Positions 21,264 through 29,947 of a DNA stretch of 64,000 nucleotides are shown piece after piece (the first letter of the stretch is position 1; every line of letters begins with the position of its first letter). The notes under the pieces are model-generated. The model did not search any database. It was given only the letters and a program-made list of their open reading frames with translations, and was not told where the DNA came from. The DNA is from Myxococcales bacterium (GTDB taxonomy: Bacteria > Myxococcota > Myxococcia > Myxococcales > Myxococcaceae): assembly GCA_016191815.1 (NCBI GenBank), contig JACPVI010000079.1, positions 22,533-86,532 of the forward strand. The letters run 5' to 3'. The position numbers and the translations under genes were made by a program.

Positions 21264-22613
21264 GTGTTCTCCAAGCTGCTCATCGCCAACCGCGGAGAGA
21301 TTGCCCGGCGCATCAACGCGGTCGCCCGCGGGATGGGCCTCGCCACCGTGGCGGTGTACTCCGACGCAGACCAGAAGCTGCCCTTCGTCCGCGAGGCGAG
21401 CGAGTCGGTGCGCATCGGCCCGCCCCCGGCCAAGGAGAGCTACCTCAACGCGGCCGCCATCCTCGAGGCCGCCAAGCGGACCGGCGCAGAGGCCATCCAC
21501 CCCGGCTACGGCTTCCTCTCCGAGAGCGCCGAGTTCGCTCGCGCCTGCGCCGAGGCCGGCCTGCGCTTCGTGGGCCCGCCCCCGGAGGCGATGGCCCGCA
21601 TGAAGGACAAGAGTCAGGCCCGAAGGCTGGTGCAGGCCGCCGGCGTGCCGGTGGTCCCCGGCTCGGCGGACGTCCTCCCGGACGCGGCGGCGGCAGTGGC
21701 CGAAGCCGAGCGAGTGGGTTACCCGATCCTGTGCAAGGCCGCCGGAGGAGGCGGGGGCATCGGCATGGCGGTGGCCAAGGACGCCGCCGAGCTGGAGAAG
21801 GCTTTCCGGCAGTGCGCCGACCGCGCCCGCGCCGCCTTCGGTCGCGAAGGCGTCTACCTCGAGCGCTACTTCCCCGCTCCCCGGCACATCGAGGTCCAGG
21901 TGCTCGGAGATCACCACGGCCGGCTCATCCACTGCCTCGAGCGGGAGTGCTCCATCCAGCGGCGTCACCAGAAAGTGGTGGAGGAGGCCGGCTCGCCGCT
22001 CTTCTTGGGCGGCGCGCACGAACAGACCAGGCAGCGAATGTTCCAGGCCGCGCTCGCCGCCGCGCGCGCCTTCGGCTACGCCAACGCGGGGACGGTGGAG
22101 TTCCTCTACTCCGACGGGGAGTTCTACTTCATCGAGATGAACGCCCGGCTCCAGGTCGAGCACCCGGTGACCGAGCTGACCACCGGCGTGGATCTCGTCG
22201 GGTGGCAGCTTCGCGTCGCCGCGGGCGAGCCGATCTCCATCCGCCAGGAGGACGTCCGAAGGACTGGCGCGGCGATCGAGCACCGCATCTACGCCGAGGA
22301 CCCGGTGAAGTTCTTCCCCTCGCCCGGCACCATCACCGCCTTCCGCGCGCCCTCCCTGGAAGGCGTGCGGCTGGATGCAGGGTACGAGGAGGGCTCTGCG
22401 GTCACTCCCTACTACGATCCCTTGGTGGCGAAGCTGATCGTCTTCGGCGCGAGCCGGGATCAGGCGATCGACCGCTCGAGGGCGGCGCTCGAAAAGCTCG
22501 TGATCGAAGGCATCAAGACCAACATCCCGCTCCACCGGCGCGTCGTCTCCGACCCGGCGTTCCGGGCGGGCCTTTTGAACACCCATTTCCTCGAGGAACA
22601 CGCGAGGGCCTGA
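21264..22613 (+). CDS. accC: Biotin carboxylase subunit of an acyl-CoA/pyruvate-type carboxylase
   Basis: ATP-dependent enzyme that carboxylates biotin on a carrier protein. The 449-residue sequence has KLLIANRGEIARRI at the N-terminus, the ATP-grasp glycine loop KAAGGGGGIGM, EVQVLGD, ECSIQRRHQKVVEE and MNARLQVEHPVTE, all classical for AccC. GTG 21264 is the start. The next gene, 14 bases away, encodes the biotinylated carrier, so the pair forms a two-gene unit; no carboxyltransferase gene is present in the window. It might serve acetyl-, propionyl- or another acyl-CoA carboxylase. Confidence 0.92.
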   Translation: MFSKLLIANRGEIARRINAVARGMGLATVAVYSDADQKLPFVREASESVRIGPPPAKESYLNAAAILEAAKRTGAEAIHPGYGFLSESAEFARACAEAGLRFVGPPPEAMARMKDKSQARRLVQAAGVPVVPGSADVLPDAAAAVAEAERVGYPILCKAAGGGGGIGMAVAKDAAELEKAFRQCADRARAAFGREGVYLERYFPAPRHIEVQVLGDHHGRLIHCLERECSIQRRHQKVVEEAGSPLFLGGAHEQTRQRMFQAALAAARAFGYANAGTVEFLYSDGEFYFIEMNARLQVEHPVTELTTGVDLVGWQLRVAAGEPISIRQEDVRRTGAAIEHRIYAEDPVKFFPSPGTITAFRAPSLEGVRLDAGYEEGSAVTPYYDPLVAKLIVFGASRDQAIDRSRAALEKLVIEGIKTNIPLHRRVVSDPAFRAGLLNTHFLEEHARA

Positions 22614-22627
22614 GGGGGTCGACACGC

Positions 22628-22840
22628 ATGGCAGACGTCGCGGCGCACATCACCGGAACGGTGTGGAAGATCGAGTGCAAGGTGGGACAGCCCGTCTCGG
22701 CGGGTGACACCCTGGTCATCCTCGAGTCGATGAAGATGGAGATGCCGGTCGAGGCGCCATCGGGCGGGACGGTGAAGGAGATTCGCTGCAAGGAGGCGCA
22801 AGCGGTCAGCGAGGGCGACGTCCTGGTCGTGCTCGGCTGA
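22628..22840 (+). CDS. Minimal biotinyl carrier protein (70 aa)
   Basis: The whole protein is one biotinyl/lipoyl domain: two glycine-rich turns flank ESMKMEM, whose Lys36 is the biotinylation site. It lacks the long N-terminal region of standard AccB (about 150 residues). The first residues (MADVAAHITGTVWKIECKVG) already form the domain, so nothing is missing 5'. It follows accC closely and is presumably its substrate. Confidence 0.92.
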   Translation: MADVAAHITGTVWKIECKVGQPVSAGDTLVILESMKMEMPVEAPSGGTVKEIRCKEAQAVSEGDVLVVLG

Positions 22841-22860
22841 TTCTCGGCCGCCCTCACCCT

Positions 22861-22888
22861 TTCCCTCTCCCGCCGGCGGGAGAGGGAA
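22861..22888. repeat. Perfect 28-base palindrome, REP-like
   Basis: TTCCCTCTCCCGCC is followed immediately by its reverse complement, a perfect 28-base palindrome between convergent genes (stop at 22840 and minus-strand stop at 22897). The preceding CCCTCACCC is also found near the copies in ftsL. It may double as a bidirectional terminator; it belongs to the same family as the elements at 733-859 and 37111-37129. Confidence 0.8.
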
Positions 22889-22896
22889 GACCTTCG

Positions 22897-23490
22897 CTAC
22901 TCGCCGCCGAACAGCTCGCTCATCCGCAGCTTGAGCGCGGTGGCGATCTTGTACAGCGAGGAGATCGACGCCGAGCTCTCCGCCCGCTCGATCTGCGAGA
23001 GGAGCGACACCGACAGCCCGGTCCTCCGCGCGAGCTGCTTGAGCGTCAGGTCCTGCGTCTTGCGCTGCTCGCGGATGGTGCGCCCGATCGCCCGGTGGAG
23101 ATCCGCCTCGGGATCGGTGGAGAGGCCCTTCTTCGAGAGCGCCGATCGCACCGTCTGCAGAAAGGCCTGCGGCTCGATCGGCTTCTTCACGTAGTCCGAC
23201 GCCTGCGCCTTGAGGCTGGCCACCGCGGTGTCCACGTTCGGGTAGGCGGTGGAGACGATCACCGAGATGTCGCTGTCCACCTTGCGGATCTGCTCCAAAA
23301 CCTCGGTGCCGCTCATCTGCGGCATCATCATGTCCAGCACCACCAGGTGGTAGTCCGCCTTGCGAAGCTCCTCCACGGTGTGCGTCGGGTCGGTGAGGGT
23401 GTCGACCTCGTAGCCCTCCTTCGACAACAGGAGCTTGAGGTAGTCGCAGTTGTCCCGCTCGTCGTCCACTACCAGGATCCGAATCTGCAC
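22897..23490 (-). CDS. Response regulator receiver fused to XRE-type helix-turn-helix
   Basis: The 197-residue protein joins a receiver domain (about 1-120; D9/D10 acidic pair, phosphorylation site D53 in VVLDMMMP, T81 and K102 in DYVKKP) to a Cro/C1-type helix-turn-helix (about 140-195; LTLKQLARRTGLSVSLLSQI). Phosphorelay control of an XRE domain is unusual compared with OmpR, NarL or NtrC outputs. GTG 23490 is chosen because GGGAGGCG precedes it and the receiver starts at once. No histidine kinase gene is adjacent, so its partner must lie elsewhere. Confidence 0.88.
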   Translation of the reverse strand: MQIRILVVDDERDNCDYLKLLLSKEGYEVDTLTDPTHTVEELRKADYHLVVLDMMMPQMSGTEVLEQIRKVDSDISVIVSTAYPNVDTAVASLKAQASDYVKKPIEPQAFLQTVRSALSKKGLSTDPEADLHRAIGRTIREQRKTQDLTLKQLARRTGLSVSLLSQIERAESSASISSLYKIATALKLRMSELFGGE

Positions 23491-23604
23491 AGGTCGCCTC
23501 CCACCTCGGCGACAGCGGGCCCGGCCGAGCCACTGCACCCGCCTCTGAGACCGCGCGTGAACTAGCACATCTCGAAGGCGAGGGAGTGGATTTCTGCTGC
23601 GGTC

Positions 23605-25413
23605 CTACTTCTTGGTCGCTTCGTAGGCCTCGAGCACGTTCCGCACCCGGTCGGCGTCCTTGTCATTCGGAGCGAGCTGGAGGAAACGCTTGTAGTGGTA
23701 GGCGCCCTTCTCGGCCTCGCCGAGCTTGGCGTACACCCCCCCGAGCGCCTTGTGGCAGGCCGCGAAGGTGGGATCGACCTTGACGCACTTCTCCAAGACC
23801 GCCCTCGCCTCGCGCAGCTGCTTCTTCCCGTGCAGGGCCACGCCCTCCTCGTAGAGCGCCTTGGCTTCGGCGGCCCTCGCCTCTGCCTGCGCGGCCTTCG
23901 GGGACTCCGGCGCCTTCGCCACCGCCACCTTGGGCTCGGCCGGCTCCACCTTGGGTGGCGGCTTCACCGCCACGGCGCTCTTGCTGGCGAGCTTGGCTTG
24001 CACCGCCGCGGCCAGCCCCGCTCGCAGCTCGCGATGAACCGCCGCCAGGAGCTTGGTGTGCTCGGACTCGTCGAGCAGCCGCTTGGCCTCCTCGAGCCGG
24101 CCCTGGCCCAGCGCCTGCTCGGCCCGATCGATGTTCCGCTTGAGCTCGGCCTCCGCCTTGAGCGCCGCGAGCAGCGCCTTGGCCTCGGGGTGCAAGGAGC
24201 CGTCGGCCATGGTGCAGCTCGCCAGTTTTTCCGAGGCCCGCTCCCACTCGCGCGCCTCCACCACCAGCCTGGCCTCCGCCAGCTTCTCCGTCACCGAAGA
24301 CGAAGGTGGCTCGGGGGTCTTCGGGGCCTCCGCGGGCGGGCTCTCCTCCGGGAGAGGAGCCTCGACCGCCGGGGAGGGCTGCACCGGAGGCTCCGACGGG
24401 GGCTTGGGCCTCATCACGGTGAAGTAGTAGGCCGCTGTGCCACCGGACAACGCCAACCCCAGCACCAGGGCCAGCGCCGGGAGCTTGCTCCGCGCCTTCT
24501 TTTCCTCGGGGACGAAGCGGAACTCATCTCCCGGCGCGAGGAACTTGAGCTTGACGTGCCCCAGCTCGATGACGTCTCCCCAGCGCAGGGTGGCCTGGGC
24601 GTAGGACTCGCCGTTCACCGACACGCCGTTGGCGGACTGCATGTCGATGACACGCCACTCCCCGCTCTCCTCGCGGACGATCTTGGCGTGGGTGCGGGAG
24701 AGCGAGCGATGGTCGATGGCGATGTCGTTGTCGTCGGCGCGCCCCAGTCTCAGCTCGGTCCGGATGCAGGCGAACTCCCGGCCTGCAAGCTCGGTGTTCA
24801 GCACCACCAGGCGGGGCGCCACCTCTGCTTCGAGGTCCACCAGCTTGCGGGGCCGGTCGGTCTCGAGGTCGTCGACGTGGATGATGGCGGTGGACTGCCG
24901 CCGGGCCGCCGCGGCGTCGGTCGAAGCGGCTGGCGCGTCCTCGCGCGGCTTTTGGGCCTCCTCGGCCTGGAGGGCCTCGACGGCCTCCAAGAGCGCCGGG
25001 TGCTCGGGCTTGGTGGAGCCTTCCTCTTCGGCCTTCCGGGCCAGCTTGTCGCGTTCGGCCGAGGGCGCGGTGGTCTCCTCGCCGTCCTGGGAGGGAGGCG
25101 CCGGCGGAGTGGCGGTCGGCGCCACGTCTTGCTGGATGGCCAGATCGTAGTCGCCGATCTGGATGAGGTCCCCGTCGTGGACGGCCACCTGCCCGTTGAT
25201 CCGCTCGCCGTTGATCCGGATGCCGTTGTAGCTGCCCAGGTCCTCCACCACCACCGCGCCGTTGCTCCGGACCAAGCGCGCGTGCCGGCGCGAGACGTTC
25301 CGCTCGGTCAGCCGGATGGTGTTTCCCTCCTGGCGCCCGATCGTGATTTCGTCTCTGACGAAAGGCACTACGGTCTTGCGACCTTCGTCGTCCTCGATGA
25401 TCAGCTTCAGCAC
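23605..25413 (-). CDS. Double FHA-domain, single-pass membrane protein with TPR-like tail
   Basis: About 602 residues. FHA1 lies at the very N-terminus (EITIGRQEGNTIRL, NVSRRHARL, YNGIRING), then an acidic Ala/Glu-rich linker, FHA2 at about 190-285 (LRLGRADDNDIAI, SLSRTHAKI, ANGVSVNG), one membrane segment (LPALALVLGLALSGG) at about 310, a Pro-rich stretch and a helical TPR-like region with Lys/Ala-rich coils to the end. FHA domains bind phosphothreonine, so it probably reads Ser/Thr kinase signals and transmits them to the periplasmic repeats. GTG 25413 starts directly at VLKLIIEDDEGRK; a TATAGA box about 18 bases upstream suggests an almost leaderless mRNA. ATG 25458 is an alternative start. 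Divergent from the rhomboid gene. Confidence 0.85.
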   Translation of the reverse strand: MLKLIIEDDEGRKTVVPFVRDEITIGRQEGNTIRLTERNVSRRHARLVRSNGAVVVEDLGSYNGIRINGERINGQVAVHDGDLIQIGDYDLAIQQDVAPTATPPAPPSQDGEETTAPSAERDKLARKAEEEGSTKPEHPALLEAVEALQAEEAQKPREDAPAASTDAAAARRQSTAIIHVDDLETDRPRKLVDLEAEVAPRLVVLNTELAGREFACIRTELRLGRADDNDIAIDHRSLSRTHAKIVREESGEWRVIDMQSANGVSVNGESYAQATLRWGDVIELGHVKLKFLAPGDEFRFVPEEKKARSKLPALALVLGLALSGGTAAYYFTVMRPKPPSEPPVQPSPAVEAPLPEESPPAEAPKTPEPPSSSVTEKLAEARLVVEAREWERASEKLASCTMADGSLHPEAKALLAALKAEAELKRNIDRAEQALGQGRLEEAKRLLDESEHTKLLAAVHRELRAGLAAAVQAKLASKSAVAVKPPPKVEPAEPKVAVAKAPESPKAAQAEARAAEAKALYEEGVALHGKKQLREARAVLEKCVKVDPTFAACHKALGGVYAKLGEAEKGAYHYKRFLQLAPNDKDADRVRNVLEAYEATKK

Positions 25414-25523
25414 GCGCGAGAAGTCTATAGCATCTCCAAGCCGGAAGGGAGAACCCATCCTCCCTGAATGACACAGGATTTTGGCGCCTGGGGAATGGGC
25501 GCCGGCCGCTGTCCATCGGACGA

Positions 25524-27320
25524 GTGGACGCGGCGTTGCCGGAAAGGGCGTGTGCGGCAGTGAGCCAACCTCTCACCTTGAGGACCGAGACGGGCGACGA
25601 GGACCTCGATCTGCCCGAGCTCGAGTTGCGCATCCGCAAGGGAGAGGTGAGTCCTCAGAGCCTGGTGCGCTTCCCGGCGGTGACCGGCGAGAGCTTCGTT
25701 CCGGCCTGCGAGCTGGAGATCTTCCGCGCCCTTCAGGAGCCGAAACGCGCCCACTTCGCCCGGGCCTTCAGCCTGGGCCGGTTCCCCTGGATCACCTCCG
25801 CGCTCATCTTCGCCAACCTCGCCGCCTACCTCCTGTCGATAAGGGGCGGCCCGCTGGACATCGATGGGATGGTGCGATTCGGAGGAAAGGCCGGCCCACT
25901 GGTGACGGACCTCGGAGAGGTCTGGCGGCTTTTGACGGCGAACTTCCTCCACCGCGACGCCCTTCACGTCGGGCTGAATATGTTCGTCTTCCTCATCGTT
26001 GGCGGAGCGCTGGAGAACGCGTACCGGGCGCTGGACTACGTCTTTCTGCTGCTCTTCTCCGGGCTGGCGACGATGACGGTGTCCTTGTTCCTCTCCGACG
26101 CGGTGAGCGTGGGCGCCTCCGGGATGGTCTACGGGTGCCTGGGCGGAGTGGTGGTATTCGGGCTCAAGTACCGCTCGATCCTCCCCTCCCGCTACCGGAG
26201 GGTGATGGGGGAGGCGGCCATCCCGACGGTGCTGGGGCTGCTGCTCATCGGGGTCACCTCGCCGGGGGTGGACAACTGGGCGCACCTGGGGGGCCTTTGG
26301 GCCGGCATCTTCTGCGCGCTCTTCCTGCGTCCCAAGCTCCTGGCCGACGCGCCGCGGGCCTGGTGGTCTCCGGCCTTGAGGGCGCTTCCCTCTTTGGCCG
26401 CCGTCTTCTGCGTCGCCTTCGGCGATGGGGTGTTCGCCGGCTGGCTTCCCCTGATGCGCGAGGTGCGCGATGACGGCTTCGGGATTTCGATGCCGGTCCC
26501 CCGCGACTGGCAGCGGCGGGCGAACCGGCTGGGTCAGCTGGCCTACTCCAACGGGCTACCCGGAGTGGGCCGGGCCAGCTTCTACGCCGCGGCGGTGGAG
26601 GCCGGCGAGCCCGCGGACGTCGCCTCGCAGGCCGCCCGCTTCATCGAGGAGGGCCTCTTGCCGACCGCGCTCGGCCCGGAGGTGCTGCAGGTGACCGCCT
26701 CGCCGCTCGAGCCGACCCGGGTCGCCGAGCGCGACGCGCTCTTGGTGCAGGCGCGCTTGCAGGAGCCCTTCGGCGCCACGCGGCTCTTGGCCTACTTCGT
26801 CCCGCGGGGGCAGCTCGTCTACCAGCTGGTGTTCCGGTATCCGGAGGACTTTCCCCGCTACGCGCGGGTAGTGGATCAGATGGTGGCGGGGGCCCGCTTC
26901 GTCGAGCCGAGGGCGGTGCGGCAGGCGCGGGCGAGGGCGCTCTTGTTCCCCAACGCGTCCTGGTCGATGGGGCAGCTCGGAGAGGTGCTCCGGCGCCAGG
27001 GTGAGCCCTTCGCCGCGGCGGAGGCGCTCCGGCCGGCGGTGCGGGCCGACCCCTCGAACCCGGCGCTGCGGAGGGAGCTCGCCCTCGCGCTCTTGCAGTC
27101 CGGAGAAACCGACGAGGCGTGCGCGGCGGCCCGGGCGGCGGTGCTCTACGCTCCGGGCGACCCCTCGTCGCTGGAGGTGGAGGCGCGGTGTGAGCTGCAG
27201 CGCGGAAACTTGCGCGCGGCCCTCTCGATCGTCTTGCGGGCCCGCCAGCTGGCTCCCGCCGACCGCCGGCTCCAGGAGGCGGAGGCGAAGCTCAGGGCGG
27301 CGCTCGGCGCGGAACGGTGA
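25524..27320 (+). CDS. Rhomboid-family intramembrane protease with C-terminal TPR region
   Basis: The 598-residue protein has a soluble N-terminal segment (about 1-85), a rhomboid core of six or seven membrane helices with HVGLNMFVF, GASGMVYG (catalytic Ser199) and WAHLGG (His254), and a long C-terminal soluble part that ends in TPR-like repeats (AAEALRPAVRADPSNPALR.., about 490-598). Rhomboids cut membrane proteins within or near the lipid bilayer. GTG 25524 is listed; GTG 25560 (VSQPLTLRTETG) is an equally good start. It is transcribed divergently from the FHA-TPR protein, with about 110 bases between them. Substrate unknown. Confidence 0.88.
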   Translation: MDAALPERACAAVSQPLTLRTETGDEDLDLPELELRIRKGEVSPQSLVRFPAVTGESFVPACELEIFRALQEPKRAHFARAFSLGRFPWITSALIFANLAAYLLSIRGGPLDIDGMVRFGGKAGPLVTDLGEVWRLLTANFLHRDALHVGLNMFVFLIVGGALENAYRALDYVFLLLFSGLATMTVSLFLSDAVSVGASGMVYGCLGGVVVFGLKYRSILPSRYRRVMGEAAIPTVLGLLLIGVTSPGVDNWAHLGGLWAGIFCALFLRPKLLADAPRAWWSPALRALPSLAAVFCVAFGDGVFAGWLPLMREVRDDGFGISMPVPRDWQRRANRLGQLAYSNGLPGVGRASFYAAAVEAGEPADVASQAARFIEEGLLPTALGPEVLQVTASPLEPTRVAERDALLVQARLQEPFGATRLLAYFVPRGQLVYQLVFRYPEDFPRYARVVDQMVAGARFVEPRAVRQARARALLFPNASWSMGQLGEVLRRQGEPFAAAEALRPAVRADPSNPALRRELALALLQSGETDEACAAARAAVLYAPGDPSSLEVEARCELQRGNLRAALSIVLRARQLAPADRRLQEAEAKLRAALGAER

Positions 27321-27505
27321 GCCGCGGCCACAGCGGGCTCACTTGCCTCCCGCGGCGCGGACCGGCGGCGGCTCGGCGAGCAGGTGGGTCCACAAGATGG
27401 GGTCGCCCGAGCAAAACGGCCGCGTCCCATACCACAGCCGGCGGAGCGATTTTCGTTGAAGCCCCTCGCGGCGCGTGGAGGAATCCGCGGGCGGAGGTGC
27501 CAGCG

Positions 27506-28276
27506 ATGCGTCCTGACATCGTGTGGGTCGGCGCGTTGGCGATGGCGTTGGCCGCGGGCGGTTCCCTGGCGGGCGAGTCGGCGGCCGAGATCTCCCAGAA
27601 GGCGCGCGACCGCGGCGCGCTGAACCTCCTGGACCTGACCGCGGAGCTCAAGCTGATCACGGTCGCCAAGGACGGGAAGGCCAAGGAGCAAGTCGTCAGC
27701 TCCTCGTCGCGGAAGATCGGCGGAAGGGCGCACTCGCTCTCGCGTTTCCTTCAGCCGGCCGGGGTGGCCGGAGTGGCGGTGCTCACCGTGGAGGGGAGCG
27801 GGGGAGAGGGCGACGAGATCTCGCTCTACCTCCCCAAGCTCCGCCGAGTGCGGAAGGTGGCGAAGAACGAGCGCGGCAAGGCCTTCATGGACACCGACTT
27901 CAGCTATGCCGACCTCGCCGGGACCGGCACCAAGGACTCCGAGCTCGAGCGGCTGGCGGATCAGAAGCTGGACGGCCGCGATGCCTATGTGATCTCCGGC
28001 CCCGGAGGCGCCGACTCCCCCTATGGAAAGGTGACCGTGTTCGTGGACCGCGAAACCTACGTCCCGCTCAAGGTCGAATACCAGGACAAGGAGGGAAAGC
28101 CCTTCAAGGCGTACCGGACGGTGAAGCTCAAGCGGTTCAAGGACCGCACCTTGGCGGTCGAGTCGACGATGGAGAATCTCCAGTCCGGCTCGAAGACGAC
28201 GATGCAAATCCTCCGGCTCGAGGAGTCGAAGCTCGGCGAGGAAGCGTTCAGCGAGCGGGCATTGGAGCGTGGGTGA
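27506..28276 (+). CDS. Outer membrane lipoprotein-sorting (LolA-like) family protein
   Basis: A 256-residue exported protein with a signal peptide (cleavage near GGSLA-GE). The SRKIGGRAHSLSRFLQPA, GDEISLYLPKLRRVRKV and FSYADLAG segments are typical of the LolA-like family often annotated as outer membrane lipoprotein-sorting protein. GCGGAGG precedes the ATG at 27506. These proteins usually sit in an operon with an outer membrane barrel and an RND/MMPL transporter; here the barrel gene follows with a GTGA overlap, but no transporter gene is seen. A role in envelope lipid or lipoprotein handling is inferred. Confidence 0.85.
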   Translation: MRPDIVWVGALAMALAAGGSLAGESAAEISQKARDRGALNLLDLTAELKLITVAKDGKAKEQVVSSSSRKIGGRAHSLSRFLQPAGVAGVAVLTVEGSGGEGDEISLYLPKLRRVRKVAKNERGKAFMDTDFSYADLAGTGTKDSELERLADQKLDGRDAYVISGPGGADSPYGKVTVFVDRETYVPLKVEYQDKEGKPFKAYRTVKLKRFKDRTLAVESTMENLQSGSKTTMQILRLEESKLGEEAFSERALERG

Positions 28277-29931
28277 GCGGAGCGGGCGCCGCGCTTCTGC
28301 TGCTCGTCGCCTCCGCCGCTGGCGCGAAGGATGCCGGCGAGCCCGGCGCAAGCGAAGGAGAAACCCCCTCCGATGCGGGGACCGGCTCTCGCCCGGCCCA
28401 GGTGGGCATCTCGAGCGAGGTCGATGGCGGCCTCGTCGAGTCGGACGGTGGCGCGGGCACCTCGGCGCCCGGCGCGCCTGTTCTCGCGATCGAGGAGTTC
28501 GAGCCCGCCGGAGCGGCTTCGACTCCGCCGCAAGCGGTGGAGTCCTTCGAGGCGCCGCCTTCGCAGGCTAGGGTGCAGGTGTTCGGCTCGGCTCGGGCGC
28601 AGCTGGGCGTGGACACCCGCCTCGAGTCCGCGCCGACCGACGAGCTTCGCGAAAACGTCTTCGACCTCCGCGGCCGCGCGCGGCTGGGGGCGGACGTGAA
28701 GCTGTCGAGCGCGCTCCGGCTCTTGCTGGAGGGGAGGGCGCTCTGGCGCGGCACCGCGGAGCGCGCCCTCCGACGCGCCAAGGCGAGCTTCGAGCCCACG
28801 CTCGGAGACGCCTTCGTGGACATCTACGCCGAGAAGGTGGATCTCCGGGTGGGCCACCAGATCGTGGCGTTCGGGGCCAACGCCGCCTTTGCGCCGTCGG
28901 ATTCGCTGAACCCGCGCGACTTGCGCGAGGGGCTCTTGGCGGAGCCCGAGGACGGAAAGCTTCCGGCCCTCGCGCTCCGCGCACTCGGAGAGATCGGGCG
29001 GGTTCAGTGGACCGCCGCCTACTTCCCCTTCTTCACCCCGTCGCGCTACTCGGTCTTCGGCCAGGACGAGGCGATGGTCCAGCCTTCGCTCGGTGCGGCG
29101 ATTCCTGCCCGGTTCCACGAATCCATCGAGGACGGCCTGCAGCCGCACCTGCTCGAGACGGAGCGGCCGAAGGCTTTCCCTTACCTCGGCGACCTCGGCT
29201 TGCGGGCGGTGGTGCCCACCGGGAAGGTGAAGCTCGGCGGCTCCTGGGTGTGGATGTACGAGAAGGTTCCGCAGGTTCGGCTCGATCCCGAGCTGTCGGC
29301 GCTGCTCTCGCAGCAGGCGAAGAAGGGAGAGGTGGACTCGGCGCTGGCGCTCTCGGTGCAGAACCGGCTCGCCGCAGGCGAGGAGCTGTTCACCGGAATC
29401 TACGCGCGGCAGCACATCCTCTCGATCGAGGCATCGGCGCTCTTGGGCTCTGCGCAGCTCGACCTGGACCTCGCCTACTCGCCGCGGCAGACCTTCTTCG
29501 ACGCGAGCCTGGAGCCGCTCCGGAAGGCTTCGTACACCTGGGTTTTCGGAGTTAGCCAGGCAGCGGACTCGCCGCTCATCTATTCGCTCACCTACCTGGG
29601 GCTGGCGGTTCCCGACGTGGGGGCGAGGGAGCTGTTGATCCTCCTCGAGCCGACCACCGCGGAGGGCGCGCCGCGAACGGCGTGGCTCCACCTGTTGGTG
29701 GGCGAGGTGGGCTACCGGCTCTTCGACGACAAGCTCGAGCTTTCGCTCCGGGGGGCGTTCGAGCCCATTCAGCGCTCGTTCGCGCTGGCGCCGAGGGTTT
29801 CATACAAGGGACTCGAGCGGACGGCGCTCTGGCTGGGAGCGGAGCTGTACGAGGGCGGCGCCTACAGCCCGATGGGCTACTTCGACCGGAACGATCAGAT
29901 CGCCGCCGGCGCAGCGATGGAGCTTTGGTAG
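28273..29931 (+). CDS. Outer membrane beta-barrel protein (DUF1302/porin-like)
   Basis: A 552-residue protein with a signal peptide (VSGAGAALLLLVASAAGAKDA) and a low-complexity Gly/Ala/Asp/Glu-rich segment to about residue 95. The remainder alternates hydrophobic and polar residues in many beta strands and ends in W preceded by AAGAAMEL, as expected for an outer membrane barrel. Segments such as YAEKVDLRVGHQIVAFG and FAPSDSLNPRDLR resemble DUF1302 proteins paired with the LolA-like family. GTG 28273 overlaps the preceding stop. Substrate unknown. Confidence 0.75.
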   Translation: MSGAGAALLLLVASAAGAKDAGEPGASEGETPSDAGTGSRPAQVGISSEVDGGLVESDGGAGTSAPGAPVLAIEEFEPAGAASTPPQAVESFEAPPSQARVQVFGSARAQLGVDTRLESAPTDELRENVFDLRGRARLGADVKLSSALRLLLEGRALWRGTAERALRRAKASFEPTLGDAFVDIYAEKVDLRVGHQIVAFGANAAFAPSDSLNPRDLREGLLAEPEDGKLPALALRALGEIGRVQWTAAYFPFFTPSRYSVFGQDEAMVQPSLGAAIPARFHESIEDGLQPHLLETERPKAFPYLGDLGLRAVVPTGKVKLGGSWVWMYEKVPQVRLDPELSALLSQQAKKGEVDSALALSVQNRLAAGEELFTGIYARQHILSIEASALLGSAQLDLDLAYSPRQTFFDASLEPLRKASYTWVFGVSQAADSPLIYSLTYLGLAVPDVGARELLILLEPTTAEGAPRTAWLHLLVGEVGYRLFDDKLELSLRGAFEPIQRSFALAPRVSYKGLERTALWLGAELYEGGAYSPMGYFDRNDQIAAGAAMELW

Positions 29932-29947
29932 CCGGCAGGCGGCGCCG

